A stretch of DNA of 34,988 nucleotides from Actinomycetes bacterium (GTDB lineage Bacteria; Actinomycetota; Acidimicrobiia; Acidimicrobiales; RAAP-2): NCBI GenBank assembly GCA_021828055.1, contig JAKATH010000016.1, positions 1-34,988 of the forward strand. The letters run 5' to 3'. Every line of letters starts with the position of its first letter. The stretch's first letter is position 1. Under the pieces are notes generated by a model, which had not been told where the DNA came from, did not search any database, and saw only the letters and a program-made list of their open reading frames with translations. Shown in pieces: positions 33,273 to 34,988 of this stretch. The translations under genes were made by a program, and so were the position numbers.

Positions 33273-33274
<2 letters not shown>
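32057..33274 (+). CDS. Aspartokinase
   Basis: This 405-residue enzyme phosphorylates aspartate, the first step to lysine, threonine, methionine and diaminopimelate. The start VALVVQKFGGTSVGD has the KFGGTS ATP-site motif; VSAGERIS and TTLGRGASDLTAVALAA follow. Two ACT domains fill about 265-405 (KITVTGVPDKPGVAARLF and VSVIGAGMKSHPGVTATMF), so feedback inhibition by lysine and/or threonine is expected. The GTG at 32057 gives the family N-terminus. The aspartate-semialdehyde dehydrogenase gene follows 63 bases later, after a perfect hairpin. Confidence 0.96.
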
Positions 33275-34834
<1,560 letters not shown>

Positions 34835-34840
34835 GACGCG

Positions 34841-34846
34841 ACGGTA
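34841..34846 (-). promoter_or_regulatory. TACCGT -10 box, 6 bases before the PhoU-like start codon
   Basis: On the minus strand TACCGT is followed by CGTCGC and the GTG at 34834, the same layout as at the other leaderless candidates in this window. Confidence 0.45.
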
Positions 34847-34893
34847 GCCCGCGCTCCGCCAGCGTCCTCACTGCCGGCGTGACAGCCCCTCGG

Positions 34894-34899
34894 TACTGT
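34894..34899 (+). promoter_or_regulatory. TACTGT -10 box, 7 bases before the last start codon
   Basis: TACTGT, seven bases, then GTG at 34907. It is identical to the box before ccr and supports a real gene starting at 34907. Confidence 0.45.
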
Positions 34900-34906
34900 G
34901 GCCCCG

Positions 34907-34988
34907 GTGGCGATCAGGGCCGCGACGCACACGTACGGCGATGCCGCCTTCGCGGTCCTGGCGCACACTGTCCGCAAGGCGAAGGAGG
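34907..34988 (+). CDS. N-terminus of an unidentified protein (cut by the window end)
   Basis: The frame from the GTG at 34907 reads VAIRAATHTYGDAAFAVL then AHTVRKAKE and is open at the edge. It is too short to assign. Its TYG...L......AK pattern recalls the start of actinobacterial PD-(D/E)XK nuclease/helicase-type proteins, but that is a weak impression. The TACTGT box upstream is the main support for it being a gene. Confidence 0.4.
   Translation, partial: MAIRAATHTYGDAAFAVLAHTVRKAKE

Overview
The window is very GC-rich, uses GTG starts freely, packs genes with 4-base ATGA/GTGA overlaps, and often has a TAnnnT box 6-8 bases before a start codon, which suggests leaderless mRNAs. Together with an ethylmalonyl-CoA pathway gene set and separate aspartokinase and aspartate-semialdehyde dehydrogenase genes, this points to an actinobacterium (Actinomycetota). 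An Acidimicrobiia-like lineage is my guess, not something the sequence proves.

Left arm (1-7326, minus strand). A catabolic gene set reads right to left: a class II aldolase whose C-terminus is fused to an integrase tail, a gentisate-dioxygenase-like bicupin, a DapA-family lyase, a 4,5-dihydroxyphthalate-decarboxylase-like protein, a second class II aldolase, a UbiD decarboxylase, and the start of a second UbiD that runs off the window. Between the arms (about 5914-8765) lies mobile-element debris: an integrase remnant, a decayed IS1634-type transposase, two 26-bp direct repeats and a nested 13-bp repeat array.

Right arm (8766-21386, plus strand). One tightly overlapped operon of 11 genes encodes a NitT/TauT-type ABC importer (binding protein, permease, ATPase, second permease), an orphan EutA-like ATPase, a second bicupin, a UbiX flavin prenyltransferase, a split-barrel flavin-type protein, and a three-subunit molybdenum hydroxylase of the xanthine dehydrogenase/CO dehydrogenase family. 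A carboxymuconolactone-decarboxylase-family protein and a third class II aldolase follow from their own promoter. UbiX on the right arm would make the prenyl-FMN that the UbiDs on the left arm need, so the arms probably form one pathway. The likely job is uptake of a small carboxylated aromatic or heteroaromatic acid, hydroxylation, decarboxylation, ring opening and aldol/hydrolytic cleavage. The substrate is unknown, and this is the best candidate for an undescribed system here.

21396-28569 is an ethylmalonyl-CoA pathway module: thiolase, crotonyl-CoA carboxylase/reductase, epimerase, acyl-CoA carboxylase beta chain, a small repeat-bearing protein that may be its accessory subunit, and ethylmalonyl-CoA mutase. 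It would handle the acetyl-CoA and propionyl-CoA produced by catabolism.

28749-34988 is mostly housekeeping: an S51-peptidase-like protein without its serine, a lipoprotein with an SGNH domain, two cyclophilins, aspartokinase, aspartate-semialdehyde dehydrogenase, a short PhoU-like protein, and the start of an unidentified gene. Short tandem repeats recur throughout, mostly in frame at protein ends or linkers. I saw no tRNA, rRNA or CRISPR array.
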